Positions 26,263-34,176 of a stretch of DNA of 64,000 nt are shown piece by piece. The stretch spans positions 3,472,001 to 3,536,000 of the forward strand of contig NZ_CP034550.1 in NCBI RefSeq assembly GCF_009498035.1. The letters run 5' to 3'. The notes beneath the pieces were generated by a model. It was not told the DNA's origin and did not search any database. It worked only from the letters and a program-made list of their open reading frames with translations. The DNA is from Saccharothrix syringae. GTDB taxonomy: Bacteria; Actinomycetota; Actinomycetes; Mycobacteriales; Pseudonocardiaceae. Position numbers and translations under genes: made by a program. The stretch's first letter is position 1; every line of letters starts with the position of its first letter.

Positions 26263-27098
26263 CCGAGCACGCCTCGCTCCTCGTCGACACCCGCAGGGGA
26301 CTCGGGCTCTCGCTCGCCGGGTTCGCACGACACCTGCAGGACCGCTCCGGGCCGACGTTGACCCGTCAGCGGCTGAGCAGGCACGAGCAGGGCAGTCCGG
26401 TACCGGAGCGCCTCCTGCGCGCCATCGCGGAGACGTGCGCGGCCGACGACGCGCTCGACCCGGTCCTGCGCACGCGGTGGCGACGCCTGCTCAGCGGACC
26501 GGAACCGGTGATCGCGGCCACCGACCACAGGCGGCGGTTGCACGAGCTGACCTGCCGGCTGCCGGGGAACCCCAGGTGGCCGCTGTTCCGGCAGCTCGCG
26601 CGTGAGCACGGCGCGGACCTCGACGCGCTGCTCGCCGGAGCGCGCGACCTCCTCGCGATGCCACCGCGAGACGACTGGCGACCGGTTGAGGGCGACGCTG
26701 TCACAGTGGTGGAGCAGGAGAGCGCGCTGGGCGTCGCGCTGGTGCGCGGGGAGCCATTCGTGCTGGTCGCGACGTTGCGCAACAGCGGCACGGTGCCGTG
26801 GCGCCAACGGCTGCTCACCAGGTTGGGGCCACCCGTCACGTCCAGTCTGGCGTTCACGCCGCCCGTGCTGCCGATCCCGGACACGCGGCCGGGGGAGACC
26901 TGCCGCATCACGATTCCCGGCCGCGGGCCGTGGTTTCCCAACCAGAGCCTCGTCACCTACGTCATGACGTTCCCCGACCTCACGCCGTGCCTGCCCGGGA
27001 GCCTGATCCTGTTGGTCGATGCGAGCACCCGGGACGACGTGGTGACCCACCCGGTCCCCGTGGACATCACCACGCGTTTCCGCAGTCTGCCGAGCTGA
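26259..27098 (+). CDS. XRE HTH protein with C-terminal NBR1-type Ig domain (second copy)
   Basis: The 279-residue protein begins with a clear XRE HTH (RRGLGLSLAGFARHLQDRSG; LTRQRLSRHEQGSPVPERLL). A Trp-rich linker follows (RLHELTCRLPGNPRWPLFRQ), then a C-terminal Ig-like domain (ATLRNSGTVPWRQRLLTRLG; PDTRPGETCRITIPGRG; NQSLVTYVMTFPDLTPCLPG). The SGTVPW motif and the PGE turn match the NBR1-type fold of the upstream neighbour, so the pair probably arose by duplication and diverged. Coupling by ATGA suggests they act as a complex. The role is presumably regulatory or sensory in the surrounding conflict-like locus (inference). Confidence 0.7.
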   Translation: MTEHASLLVDTRRGLGLSLAGFARHLQDRSGPTLTRQRLSRHEQGSPVPERLLRAIAETCAADDALDPVLRTRWRRLLSGPEPVIAATDHRRRLHELTCRLPGNPRWPLFRQLAREHGADLDALLAGARDLLAMPPRDDWRPVEGDAVTVVEQESALGVALVRGEPFVLVATLRNSGTVPWRQRLLTRLGPPVTSSLAFTPPVLPIPDTRPGETCRITIPGRGPWFPNQSLVTYVMTFPDLTPCLPGSLILLVDASTRDDVVTHPVPVDITTRFRSLPS

Positions 27099-27309
27099 TC
27101 CCCCACGTGGTCCGGCCGGTGCTCTCCCGTGCCGTCCGCTCGATCAACGCCACCACGTGGCGGCCTCGTGCCGTAGCACCGCGCCCGACGATCATGCCCC
27201 GGAAGCCCAGGGGCACGATCGCCGCAGCTCGGCGTCCCGGGGCGGGGTTCCGGCACCCCGCACCGCACGGGGATTGGCAACCTCGATCCACGTTCCGCGG
27301 GTGATCGTA

Positions 27310-27328
27310 ATTCCTTTCGAAAAGGAAT
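27310..27328. promoter_or_regulatory. Inverted repeat upstream of the caspase operon
   Basis: ATTCCTTT (27310-27317) and AAAGGAAT (27321-27328) form a perfect 8-base inverted repeat around CGA, about 90 bases before the EACC1-like start. The surrounding 27299-27417 stretch is AT-rich for this genome and includes GATATGCTCAATTC just before the ribosome binding site. It is a plausible operator for one of the HTH proteins encoded immediately upstream, or a short terminator of that pair. Confidence 0.5.
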
Positions 27329-27417
27329 GTGCGGCTTGCTCGACTTTTCCTTCGCGGTGATCCGCTATTGATATGCTCAATTCGGGGAAGCTTTCTCGTC
27401 CGCAATAAGGAGGAGAG

Positions 27418-27858
27418 TTGGCGGAGTCGGTCGTCGGGGTGCTGCGCGTGACCAGCAGCAGGTACGCCGCCCATCACCCGGCGTGGCTGAGGCAGGTGGA
27501 CGATCTCGTCGAGCAGTTGCGCGGGGTCGCGGCGGCCGGTGATGACGACGAGGGCGTGGTCCTGCGCGTGGAGCCCGACCTGTCGGAGCCGCCGCCCGAC
27601 CCGGCCGGCAGCAAGGGGTTGGTGGAGGTCTCCGCCCTCGTGCTGGCCTCCGCGCAGGTCATCCGGTCGGCGGCCTGGGTGATCCGGGAGTGGGCGAAGG
27701 TGGACGCCGGGCGCAAGGTGTCGTTGAGGATCGAGCGGGACGGGCGCGAGATCGTGCTGGAGGGCATTGGCGAGCGCGGGGTCGAGGCGAGTCTGGAGCT
27801 GCTCCGCTCCGAACTGGAGTCCGGGGCGGAAGTCGAGCGCCGGGATGACGTCCGATGA
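27418..27858 (+). CDS. EACC1-like effector-associated constant component
   Basis: TTG 27418 is chosen because AAGGAGGAGAG immediately precedes it. The 146-residue protein opens with a strand-rich segment (AESVVGVLRVTSSRYAAHHP), has a central acidic stretch, then a hydrophobic segment (LVEVSALVLASAQVIRSAAW) and a C-terminal strand (KVSLRIERDGREIVLEGIGE). This order matches EACC1, the small constant partner encoded next to variable effectors in actinobacterial NTP-dependent conflict systems. It overlaps the caspase gene by 14 bases, as expected for such a pair. It may tether or regulate the effector. Confidence 0.65.
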   Translation: MAESVVGVLRVTSSRYAAHHPAWLRQVDDLVEQLRGVAAAGDDDEGVVLRVEPDLSEPPPDPAGSKGLVEVSALVLASAQVIRSAAWVIREWAKVDAGRKVSLRIERDGREIVLEGIGERGVEASLELLRSELESGAEVERRDDVR

Positions 27859-29269
27859 CTTCAGGTCGACCGCTTTCAAGGCTTTGGCGGTCGGCAACGC
27901 CCACTTCCCGGAGGATCCCCACCGGCTCGGTCGCCTGAACGGCCCGCTGAACGACGTCGATGCGGTGTGCGAGGCCCTGTCGGTCCCGGGCACGGGGTTG
28001 TTCCACTGCGAACCGCCTCTCAAGGACTCGGCTGCGCAAGCGGTGCTCGACGGCGTTGACCGGTTCTTCACCGAGGCCCAGCCTGACGACTGCCTGCTCC
28101 TCTACTACAGCGGCCACGGCAGGGTCGACGTGCACGGCGACTTCTACCTCTGCGCGCGCGATACCGACAGCGGCAAGTCGCTCAGCACGCCCAGGGTCAC
28201 CGGTGAGCAGCTGCGCAAGATCGCGTTCAACTCGCCGGCGATGCTCAAGGTCATCGTGCTGGACTGCTGCTACGCCGACCGCTTCACCGCCGCCTACGGC
28301 GACCGGCAGTACGTGCTGGCCGCGACCCGGCGCTCCGGCAACCCGCTCGTGCCCGACGCACCGGGTCCCGACGAGCTGAGCCCGTTCACCGCTGCATTCG
28401 TAGCGGCCTTGGGCCACGCCGGGCTGGACACCGACCATGACGGTTTCATCACCGCGCACGACGTCGCACGGCACATCTGCGACCTCGCCGCCGAAGACCC
28501 GGCGGTGCCGTTCGCCGACGAGCAGTGGCGCGGCAGCGGCATCGTGCCCATCGCGCGGTCCCGGCCCGTGCCCGTCGCGCGACCCTCGTCCCGGCCCGTT
28601 CGGAAGCCGCGCGACCCCCGGGTCGGCCGGCCGAAGACCGCTCCGCCGGTGCGCCCCGGTGTGCTTCCGGACCTGGTGCCTGTGCCGCCCTCGGGGAAAC
28701 CGCAGTTCCACCTGAGCCGTCACCTGGTCACCAATGGCCAATTCCACGCTTTCCTGCTCGACGCCGGCAACGAGCGCTGGCATCCCGAGGCCGTGCGACG
28801 GGACCCCGCCGCGCGGGACTACCTGCGGTACTGGGACGGCCTCGACGTCGCCCCGGACCAGGAGCGCCACCCCGTCGTGGCGGTCACCCCGGACGCCGCC
28901 GCCGCGTACGCGGCATGGGCGGGGCGCCGCCTCTCCCGGCCGCTGCGACTGCCCCGTGCCGAGGAGTGGGAGCGCGCGGCAGCCGCCGGGCGCGACGGCG
29001 ACTGGGCCGCCGAGGACGTCCGGTCCGGCAGGGTCTGCTTCCGCGGCACCGCGCAGGGTGGGCTGTCGGACGTCGACGACCTCGCGCCGAACCCGTACGG
29101 GCTGAGCGACCTGCTGGGCAACGCGTGGGAGATCTGCGTCGACGGGGCAGGCCGACCCGTGCTGCGGGGCGGTGCCTTCGACACGCCCGCCGGCCGCCTG
29201 CGTGACGAGGTCCCCCTCCCGCCGGACGCGCCCTGCCGCGCGGACACCGGCTTCCGCTGCGCTTGTTGA
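27845..29269 (+). CDS. Caspase-like peptidase fused to an FGE-sulfatase (SUMF1) domain
   Basis: The N-terminal 230 residues are a C14 caspase-like domain. ALAVGNAHFPEDPHRLGRLN and GPLNDVDAVCEAL lead to the catalytic His in YYSGHGRVD (residue 91) and the catalytic Cys in VIVLDCCYADRF (residue 142). A Pro/Arg-rich linker of about 50 residues follows. The C-terminal 190 residues resemble the formylglycine-generating-enzyme fold: HLVTNGQFHAFLLDAG, VAVTPDAAAAYAAWAGRRLS, LPRAEEWERAAAAG, SDLLGNAWEICVDG and VLRGGAF. Both caspase residues are intact. The FGE domain in such fusions probably serves as a recognition module rather than an enzyme (established for related conflict proteins only as a proposal). 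It is probably cytoplasmic. Confidence 0.85.
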   Translation: MTSDDFRSTAFKALAVGNAHFPEDPHRLGRLNGPLNDVDAVCEALSVPGTGLFHCEPPLKDSAAQAVLDGVDRFFTEAQPDDCLLLYYSGHGRVDVHGDFYLCARDTDSGKSLSTPRVTGEQLRKIAFNSPAMLKVIVLDCCYADRFTAAYGDRQYVLAATRRSGNPLVPDAPGPDELSPFTAAFVAALGHAGLDTDHDGFITAHDVARHICDLAAEDPAVPFADEQWRGSGIVPIARSRPVPVARPSSRPVRKPRDPRVGRPKTAPPVRPGVLPDLVPVPPSGKPQFHLSRHLVTNGQFHAFLLDAGNERWHPEAVRRDPAARDYLRYWDGLDVAPDQERHPVVAVTPDAAAAYAAWAGRRLSRPLRLPRAEEWERAAAAGRDGDWAAEDVRSGRVCFRGTAQGGLSDVDDLAPNPYGLSDLLGNAWEICVDGAGRPVLRGGAFDTPAGRLRDEVPLPPDAPCRADTGFRCAC

Positions 29270-29285
29270 GGAAGAAGGTCCGGCT

Positions 29286-31808
29286 ATGACCGAAGGCGTG
29301 TTCGACGAGTTGTTCCTCAAGGCCCCGTTCGCCTGGGAGCCGGAGGAGGCCGAGCGGGTCAAGCAGGAGTTCCGCGACACTCGGCCCGCAGCGCAGCTGC
29401 CGGTCGTCTCGGGGCTGTGGCAGTACTGGCGGCAGCGGGCGGCCGACGCGTCGCTGTTCGACGACCCGGACGAGGACCTGGCCCTGGTGCTCCACGCCAA
29501 GGCGTTAGGGCTGGACGTGCCGGTGCCCGACCCCGAGGAGCCGCTCGCGGCGCTGCTGGGCCGTGCCGAGGACCCCGAGGAGTGCGGGCCGCTCGTCCCC
29601 GAGCCGCTGTCCTGGGGCCCCAGGGCGGCGCTGGCCAGGCAGGTGCGCGCGGTGTTGCCGGGCAGCCTGGTGCGGGTCTGGGTCGTGGTGGACGACCAGG
29701 GCCCGGTCGAGGTGCTGGCCGTGGGCGAGGGGCTGCCCGACATCCGCCAGCACGTGGTGCAGTCGGCGCTGATCACGTCCCTGCGCGTCAACGGCCTGGT
29801 CGACCCGACCTCCGGCCCCCAGGTCGAGGACTTCATCGGCGTCGGCCTGACCCACGTCTCGGCCGGGCTGGCCGGCCGGGACTCCGCGGTCAGGCTGCCG
29901 TCGGTGTTCGACGCCCGGCGTGCCGCGGTGGGGGACGCCGCCACGCCGACCGCGCGCGGCCTGGTGCGCGAACTGGTCAACGGCCTGCGAGCGCTGCAAC
30001 GCGAGACCAACCTGGTCGAGGTGGTCGAGGTCCGCCGAGCCGACGTCACCGCGTTCGGCCAGGCTGTCCGCGACCTGGCCGACCGGGCGGCCGACCACCC
30101 GCACAAGGCGTTCCTGCGGCCCGCCCGCGCCGACACCGACGGCGGGGGAGTGGTGGCGCTGCTGCCCTGCCTGCGCACCACCCGCTCCGGCGGCCCCGGC
30201 GCGAGCGTCCACGTCGTGCTGCACCCGGACCTGCTCAGCAGCGAGGCGTACCGGGACCTGGAGGAGGCGCACCAGCGAGTGCTGGCCCGGCGGTTGACGG
30301 TGGACGCCAAGCTCCGTCGCGACCGCATCGAAGCCGACATCAAGTGGCTCACCGCCGACTTGGAGTCCTACGAGCGTGCGACCAAGGAGGAGCGCGTGCT
30401 CAAGTGGGACCCCACGGTCCTGCTGGTGGAGAAGTTCGACGAGCTGACCGGCACGGTGATCAAGCTCGCCGAGCCGGAGGAGATCGACGTCGACCTGTAC
30501 TACACCAACAACGTCCCGCAGCTGATCAAGAGCCGCGAGGTCTGGCGCAAGCGGCTCGACGAGGTGGTCACCAACCTCGACGCGGCGGCGGGCAAGCCGC
30601 ACGCCCCGGCACGGCAGCTCGCCGCGGGCCGGTTCCTCGACGCGGTGCTGCGCGACGTGGTGCCCGACGAGAGCCCGGCCGTCGAGGTCGCGTTCCTGCG
30701 GTGGCGTGACCAGGTCGCGCCGATGCTGCGCCACGAGTGGCGGCGGGCGCTGCGGGCCCAGGGCATCGACCCCTCCGACGTGTTCACCCGGCACACCGCC
30801 TTCCTCACCCGCTACCTGCCTTCGGTCGAGGGTGACGAGGCCGCGTTGTTCGTGCAGCCCTACTCCGTCGTGGACGAGCACCTGTCGGCGGTGCTGGCAG
30901 ACGCGCGGCGCGGCGTGCTGGTGGTGCGCGACGCCACCGACCACGCCGTGCCCGAGCACGACGGGACCGACACCCCCGAGGCGCGAGCGCAAGCCGAGGT
31001 GGCCTGGGCGGAGTTGGCCCGGCTCGGCGACGACCCGGGCACCGACGAGCGGACGTTCAACGCGGCGTTCCTCGACGCCCTGCGCGCCCACCCCCGCCAC
31101 ATCGCCCGGCGCATGACCGAGGAACTGCACCCCGGGGACCCCGGCGCGGCCGAGGCCGAGACCATCGAGGACGAGCTGCGCCACGCCGCCCGCGCCATGT
31201 CGCTGGGCGAGGGCATGGACCGGGCCCGCAGAGCCATGCGCGCGTCCGCGTTCGTCACCGCCCGCCTGAGCCTGGACGGGGTCCGCGCGGACCCGCACTG
31301 GGAGGCGCGGGCGTGGCTGCTGCGGGCGGTCGTCGAGTGCGCCGCCGCCGACCTGGTCACGGCCGACATCCCCGGCATGTTGGGCAGCCAGATGCCCGGC
31401 GTCCCGGCCGCCGCCTTGCGTGCCCTGGACGAGGCCGTGCACCTGGACGCGGCCTACACGACCGAGTGGCTGGCGACCCTGCCGGAGGTGGACCTCGATC
31501 GCGGCATCCGCAGGCTGTTCCACGGCATCCCCAGGATGCGCGCGAGCACCACCGACCGAGAACGCGCCGTGTGGCTGTTCCGCGGCGCGGTGGAGGCCGC
31601 CCGCCTGGCTCGGCAGCTCGACGAGGCGGGCGAGGAACTGCCCGAGGACGAGGAAGCGATCGACACGGCGCTGGTCAAGCTCGGCAAGGCGGTGGAGGAC
31701 GTCCTGGTCGGTCCCTACGTCGGCGGCGTGCACAACGAAGCCGACAGCCTGCTGGAGGTGCTGACCGGCGAGGAGCCGCCCAAGTACGGCGGCAGGACGG
31801 GAGCCTGA
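29286..31808 (+). CDS. Large unknown protein of the caspase operon (840 aa)
   Basis: It starts 16 bases after the caspase stop. The 840-residue product has no signal peptide, membrane helix, Walker motif or other signature I can name. Visible parts are an N-terminal segment (DELFLKAPFAWEPEEAERVK), a beta-rich domain at residues 130-340 (SLVRVWVVVDDQGPVEVLAV; VVALLPCLRTTRSGG), a charged helical stretch at 345-440 (VLARRLTVDAKLRRDRIEAD) that may be coiled coil, and a helical C-terminal third. The stop overlaps the next start as TGATG, so the pair is coupled. A TTA leucine codon lies at 29505-29507 (residue 74). It probably works with the caspase as scaffold, sensor or substrate (inference). Confidence 0.65.
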   Translation: MTEGVFDELFLKAPFAWEPEEAERVKQEFRDTRPAAQLPVVSGLWQYWRQRAADASLFDDPDEDLALVLHAKALGLDVPVPDPEEPLAALLGRAEDPEECGPLVPEPLSWGPRAALARQVRAVLPGSLVRVWVVVDDQGPVEVLAVGEGLPDIRQHVVQSALITSLRVNGLVDPTSGPQVEDFIGVGLTHVSAGLAGRDSAVRLPSVFDARRAAVGDAATPTARGLVRELVNGLRALQRETNLVEVVEVRRADVTAFGQAVRDLADRAADHPHKAFLRPARADTDGGGVVALLPCLRTTRSGGPGASVHVVLHPDLLSSEAYRDLEEAHQRVLARRLTVDAKLRRDRIEADIKWLTADLESYERATKEERVLKWDPTVLLVEKFDELTGTVIKLAEPEEIDVDLYYTNNVPQLIKSREVWRKRLDEVVTNLDAAAGKPHAPARQLAAGRFLDAVLRDVVPDESPAVEVAFLRWRDQVAPMLRHEWRRALRAQGIDPSDVFTRHTAFLTRYLPSVEGDEAALFVQPYSVVDEHLSAVLADARRGVLVVRDATDHAVPEHDGTDTPEARAQAEVAWAELARLGDDPGTDERTFNAAFLDALRAHPRHIARRMTEELHPGDPGAAEAETIEDELRHAARAMSLGEGMDRARRAMRASAFVTARLSLDGVRADPHWEARAWLLRAVVECAAADLVTADIPGMLGSQMPGVPAAALRALDEAVHLDAAYTTEWLATLPEVDLDRGIRRLFHGIPRMRASTTDRERAVWLFRGAVEAARLARQLDEAGEELPEDEEAIDTALVKLGKAVEDVLVGPYVGGVHNEADSLLEVLTGEEPPKYGGRTGA

Positions 31809-33160
31809 TGGAACACGAATTGTACGTCGTGGCGCTGGTCAAGTCCTCGGAGCGGGCTCGCGCGGCGGTCGGCGGCATGGCGCGCTCCGACCTGCTGCGC
31901 CACCTCGCCTCCACCGGGCGCACCGCGGAGGAGTGGGCGGAGCTGGCGGCCCGCATCCGCGCCGAGTTCACCCCGCCGCAGCTGCCCGCCGCGCTCACCG
32001 GACAACACCTGCGTGCACTGCTCGGCACCAAGGCCACCGAGGTGCTGGCCGAGGTGCTGGGCTGCCCCGCGCCCGACGTGCACGAGACACTGCTGGACGC
32101 CGAGCGCCTGGAGTGGGCGCTGCGCGACTCCGGCAGCACCCGCCGCACCATCAGGGACGCCGAGCGCCTGATGATGGAGCTGATCCCCCGCTTGCCCCGG
32201 CTCGCAGCCGCGCACGCCCTGTCCTCCGGGGACTGGGGCTGGTTCGTCGAGCGCCACGGCTGGCTCACCGGGCACGCCGTCCGCCGCCTCACCGCGCACG
32301 CCAGGCGCCGCGGCTGGCCCGCCGACGCCCGACCCGCGCAGGTCCTCGCCGCCGTCCTCGACGAGGTGGACGGCCCGCGCACCGAGGTCCACGACTCCGC
32401 GCGGTTCGACAGCCTCGCCCTGATCGAGCTGCGCCGCCGCATCGGCCTGCTCACCGAGCAGCTGCGCGACGACGCCCTGTCCCGCGCCGAGGAGGCCGCG
32501 CTGCTGGCACCGGACCTGACGAGCGTGGCCCGGCTGCCCGCGTGGCTCCAGCTCTACGAGCACAACGCCGTCGCGATCGGCCTGCACCGCCTGTTCACCG
32601 GCGCCACCTCGCTCGCCGAACTGCTCCAGGGCGCCTACTCCGAACCGCCGCCGGTCGTCGGAGATCCCGTGCCCGGCAAGGGCTTCGGCATCGAGAACGA
32701 GATCGCGTTCGGCGTCTTCAAGCGTCGCGTCGCCTTCGACGTCACCTGCGAGGTCGAGGGGCACACCGGTCCGCAGGTCGTGCTGCGCTGCCGCGGCCTG
32801 CCCCGGGACGCGCACCAACCCGTGCGGACCAAGATCCTCCAGCTGCGCGGCTCCGACCTGTCGCAGATCGGCTCCTCGATCGGCGAGCGCCTGCTCAACA
32901 CCAGGGTCGCCCAGCACCACGGCCTGCACGGCCGGCTGCGGCTGGCCCTGCACCAGCACGGCACCGAAGCCGTCCAGGCGGTGCTGCTCACCGGCATCCG
33001 CCGCCCGATCACCGTCCCAGCGCCGTGGTGCGACCACCTCACCACCACGCTGCCCTTCGCCGAGCCACCTGCGGGCGACACCGGTTTCGGTGATGTGCGC
33101 GAGGTCAACCGGGCGCTGCGCGACAGCGCCGGTGACCGGCGGGTCGAGGAGGTGACCTGA
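31808..33160 (+). CDS. Unknown protein of the caspase operon (450 aa)
   Basis: ATG 31808 overlaps the upstream stop. The N-terminal 270 residues are helical (ARSDLLRHLASTGRTAEEWA; TRRTIRDAERLMMELIPRLP). The C-terminal 160 residues are beta-rich and start GKGFGIENEIAFGVFKRRVA, then VTCEVEGHTGPQVVLRCRGL and GLHGRLRLALHQHGTEAVQA. No family was recognised. The two-part build suggests a helical adaptor plus a beta-sandwich domain. It is followed by the Bax-inhibitor-like gene 49 bases later in the same direction, so all five genes from 27418 to 33977 look like one operon. Confidence 0.6.
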   Translation: MEHELYVVALVKSSERARAAVGGMARSDLLRHLASTGRTAEEWAELAARIRAEFTPPQLPAALTGQHLRALLGTKATEVLAEVLGCPAPDVHETLLDAERLEWALRDSGSTRRTIRDAERLMMELIPRLPRLAAAHALSSGDWGWFVERHGWLTGHAVRRLTAHARRRGWPADARPAQVLAAVLDEVDGPRTEVHDSARFDSLALIELRRRIGLLTEQLRDDALSRAEEAALLAPDLTSVARLPAWLQLYEHNAVAIGLHRLFTGATSLAELLQGAYSEPPPVVGDPVPGKGFGIENEIAFGVFKRRVAFDVTCEVEGHTGPQVVLRCRGLPRDAHQPVRTKILQLRGSDLSQIGSSIGERLLNTRVAQHHGLHGRLRLALHQHGTEAVQAVLLTGIRRPITVPAPWCDHLTTTLPFAEPPAGDTGFGDVREVNRALRDSAGDRRVEEVT

Positions 33161-33209
33161 GCGGCCGCGGACAGCCGCACCCCACCGACACCCCACGACG
33201 GAGGCGAGC

Positions 33210-33977
33210 GTGCGCACGACCACCAACCCCCCGATCCGCAGCCTGCTGAGCTCCACCCCGGCCGCGTCCGCCAAACCCGGCAAGGCGGCGCCTGCCCGAC
33301 ACCCCGCGTACCGGCAGATCGGCCGCGGCCGCGGGATGACCACCGACGACGTCGTCACCAAGACCGCCGCCGTCCTCGCCTCGACAGTGGCCTCGACGGT
33401 CGTCACCCTCCAGGTCGGGAGCTGGGTCCCGGTCACCGTGGCGCTGCCGGTGGCGCTCGGGTTGGCCGTCTACCTCACTTTCCGGCCCAGGGACAGCGCC
33501 GTGCTCGCCCTGCTCTACGCCGTCGCCCAGGGCGTGGTGCTCGGCACGACGACCCGGGTGTCCGAGACGGTCGCACCAGGTGTGGCCATGCAGGCCGTGA
33601 TCGCCACGATCTCGGTGTTCGTCGTCGTGCTCGCCGTCTACAAGCTGCGGCTGGTGCGGCTGACGACCCGGCGCGTGAAGTGGTTCATCGTCGTCCTGGT
33701 CGGATTCCTGCTCACCGTCCTCGTGGACGTCCTGCTCGGGTCCGTCGTCGGTGTGGACCTCGGGCTGCGCGACATCGGCGTCATGGGTGTGCTGTTCTCC
33801 CTGCTGTCCATCTGCCTCGCCGCGTTCAGCTTCCTGCTCAGCTTCGCCGCGGCCGATCGGATGATCAGGGACGGCGTGCCGGCGTCGTGGGCGTGGTACC
33901 TGGCGTTCGGGCTGGTGATGACGCTTGTCTGGCTCTACACCGAGATCCTGTGGTTGCTGACGAGCGCGCGGTTATAG
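33210..33977 (+). CDS. Bax inhibitor-1/YccA family membrane protein
   Basis: GTG 33210 has GGAGG 6 bases upstream. The 255-residue product begins with the usual cytosolic segment (NPPIRSLLSSTPAASAKPGK; then MTTDDVVTKTAAVLA). Seven hydrophobic segments follow, including SWVPVTVALPVALGLAVYLT, ALLYAVAQGVVLG, WFIVVLVGFLLTVLVDVLLG and WAWYLAFGLVMTLVWLYTEI. The MTxDDVVxKT opening and the WYLAFGLxxTLVWLYxEIL ending are hallmarks of actinobacterial YccA/BI-1 (TMBIM) proteins. The family forms pH-sensitive calcium leak channels and antagonises Bax-type death in eukaryotes. The last sense codon is TTA (33972-33974). Its place behind a caspase operon is unusual. Confidence 0.85.
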   Translation: MRTTTNPPIRSLLSSTPAASAKPGKAAPARHPAYRQIGRGRGMTTDDVVTKTAAVLASTVASTVVTLQVGSWVPVTVALPVALGLAVYLTFRPRDSAVLALLYAVAQGVVLGTTTRVSETVAPGVAMQAVIATISVFVVVLAVYKLRLVRLTTRRVKWFIVVLVGFLLTVLVDVLLGSVVGVDLGLRDIGVMGVLFSLLSICLAAFSFLLSFAAADRMIRDGVPASWAWYLAFGLVMTLVWLYTEILWLLTSARL

Positions 33978-34065
33978 GCCAGGGCTGAGCTGGTCGGACG
34001 CCCGATGGTGCCCGGACGCGGAACCGAAGGCCGCACCTGCCGAAGATGAGGCGTTCGCTGCTCTC

Positions 34066-34080
34066 GGCGGTTGAACCGCC
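34066..34080. terminator. Hairpin between convergent BI-1 and P450 genes
   Basis: GGCGGTT (34066-34072), a single G, then AACCGCC (34074-34080) form a tight hairpin in the gap between the convergent genes. There is no clear U-tract, so it would be a GC-rich actinomycete-type terminator, usable from either side. Confidence 0.5.
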
Positions 34081-34176
34081 CCGGCTTTGACGGGGATGAC
34101 GCGCCGTGGGTCCCGCGGAGTCGGTTCACCGGTCACGCCACCGGCCCGGTGGTCGGCGGCTCCGGGTGCCGTCGGT

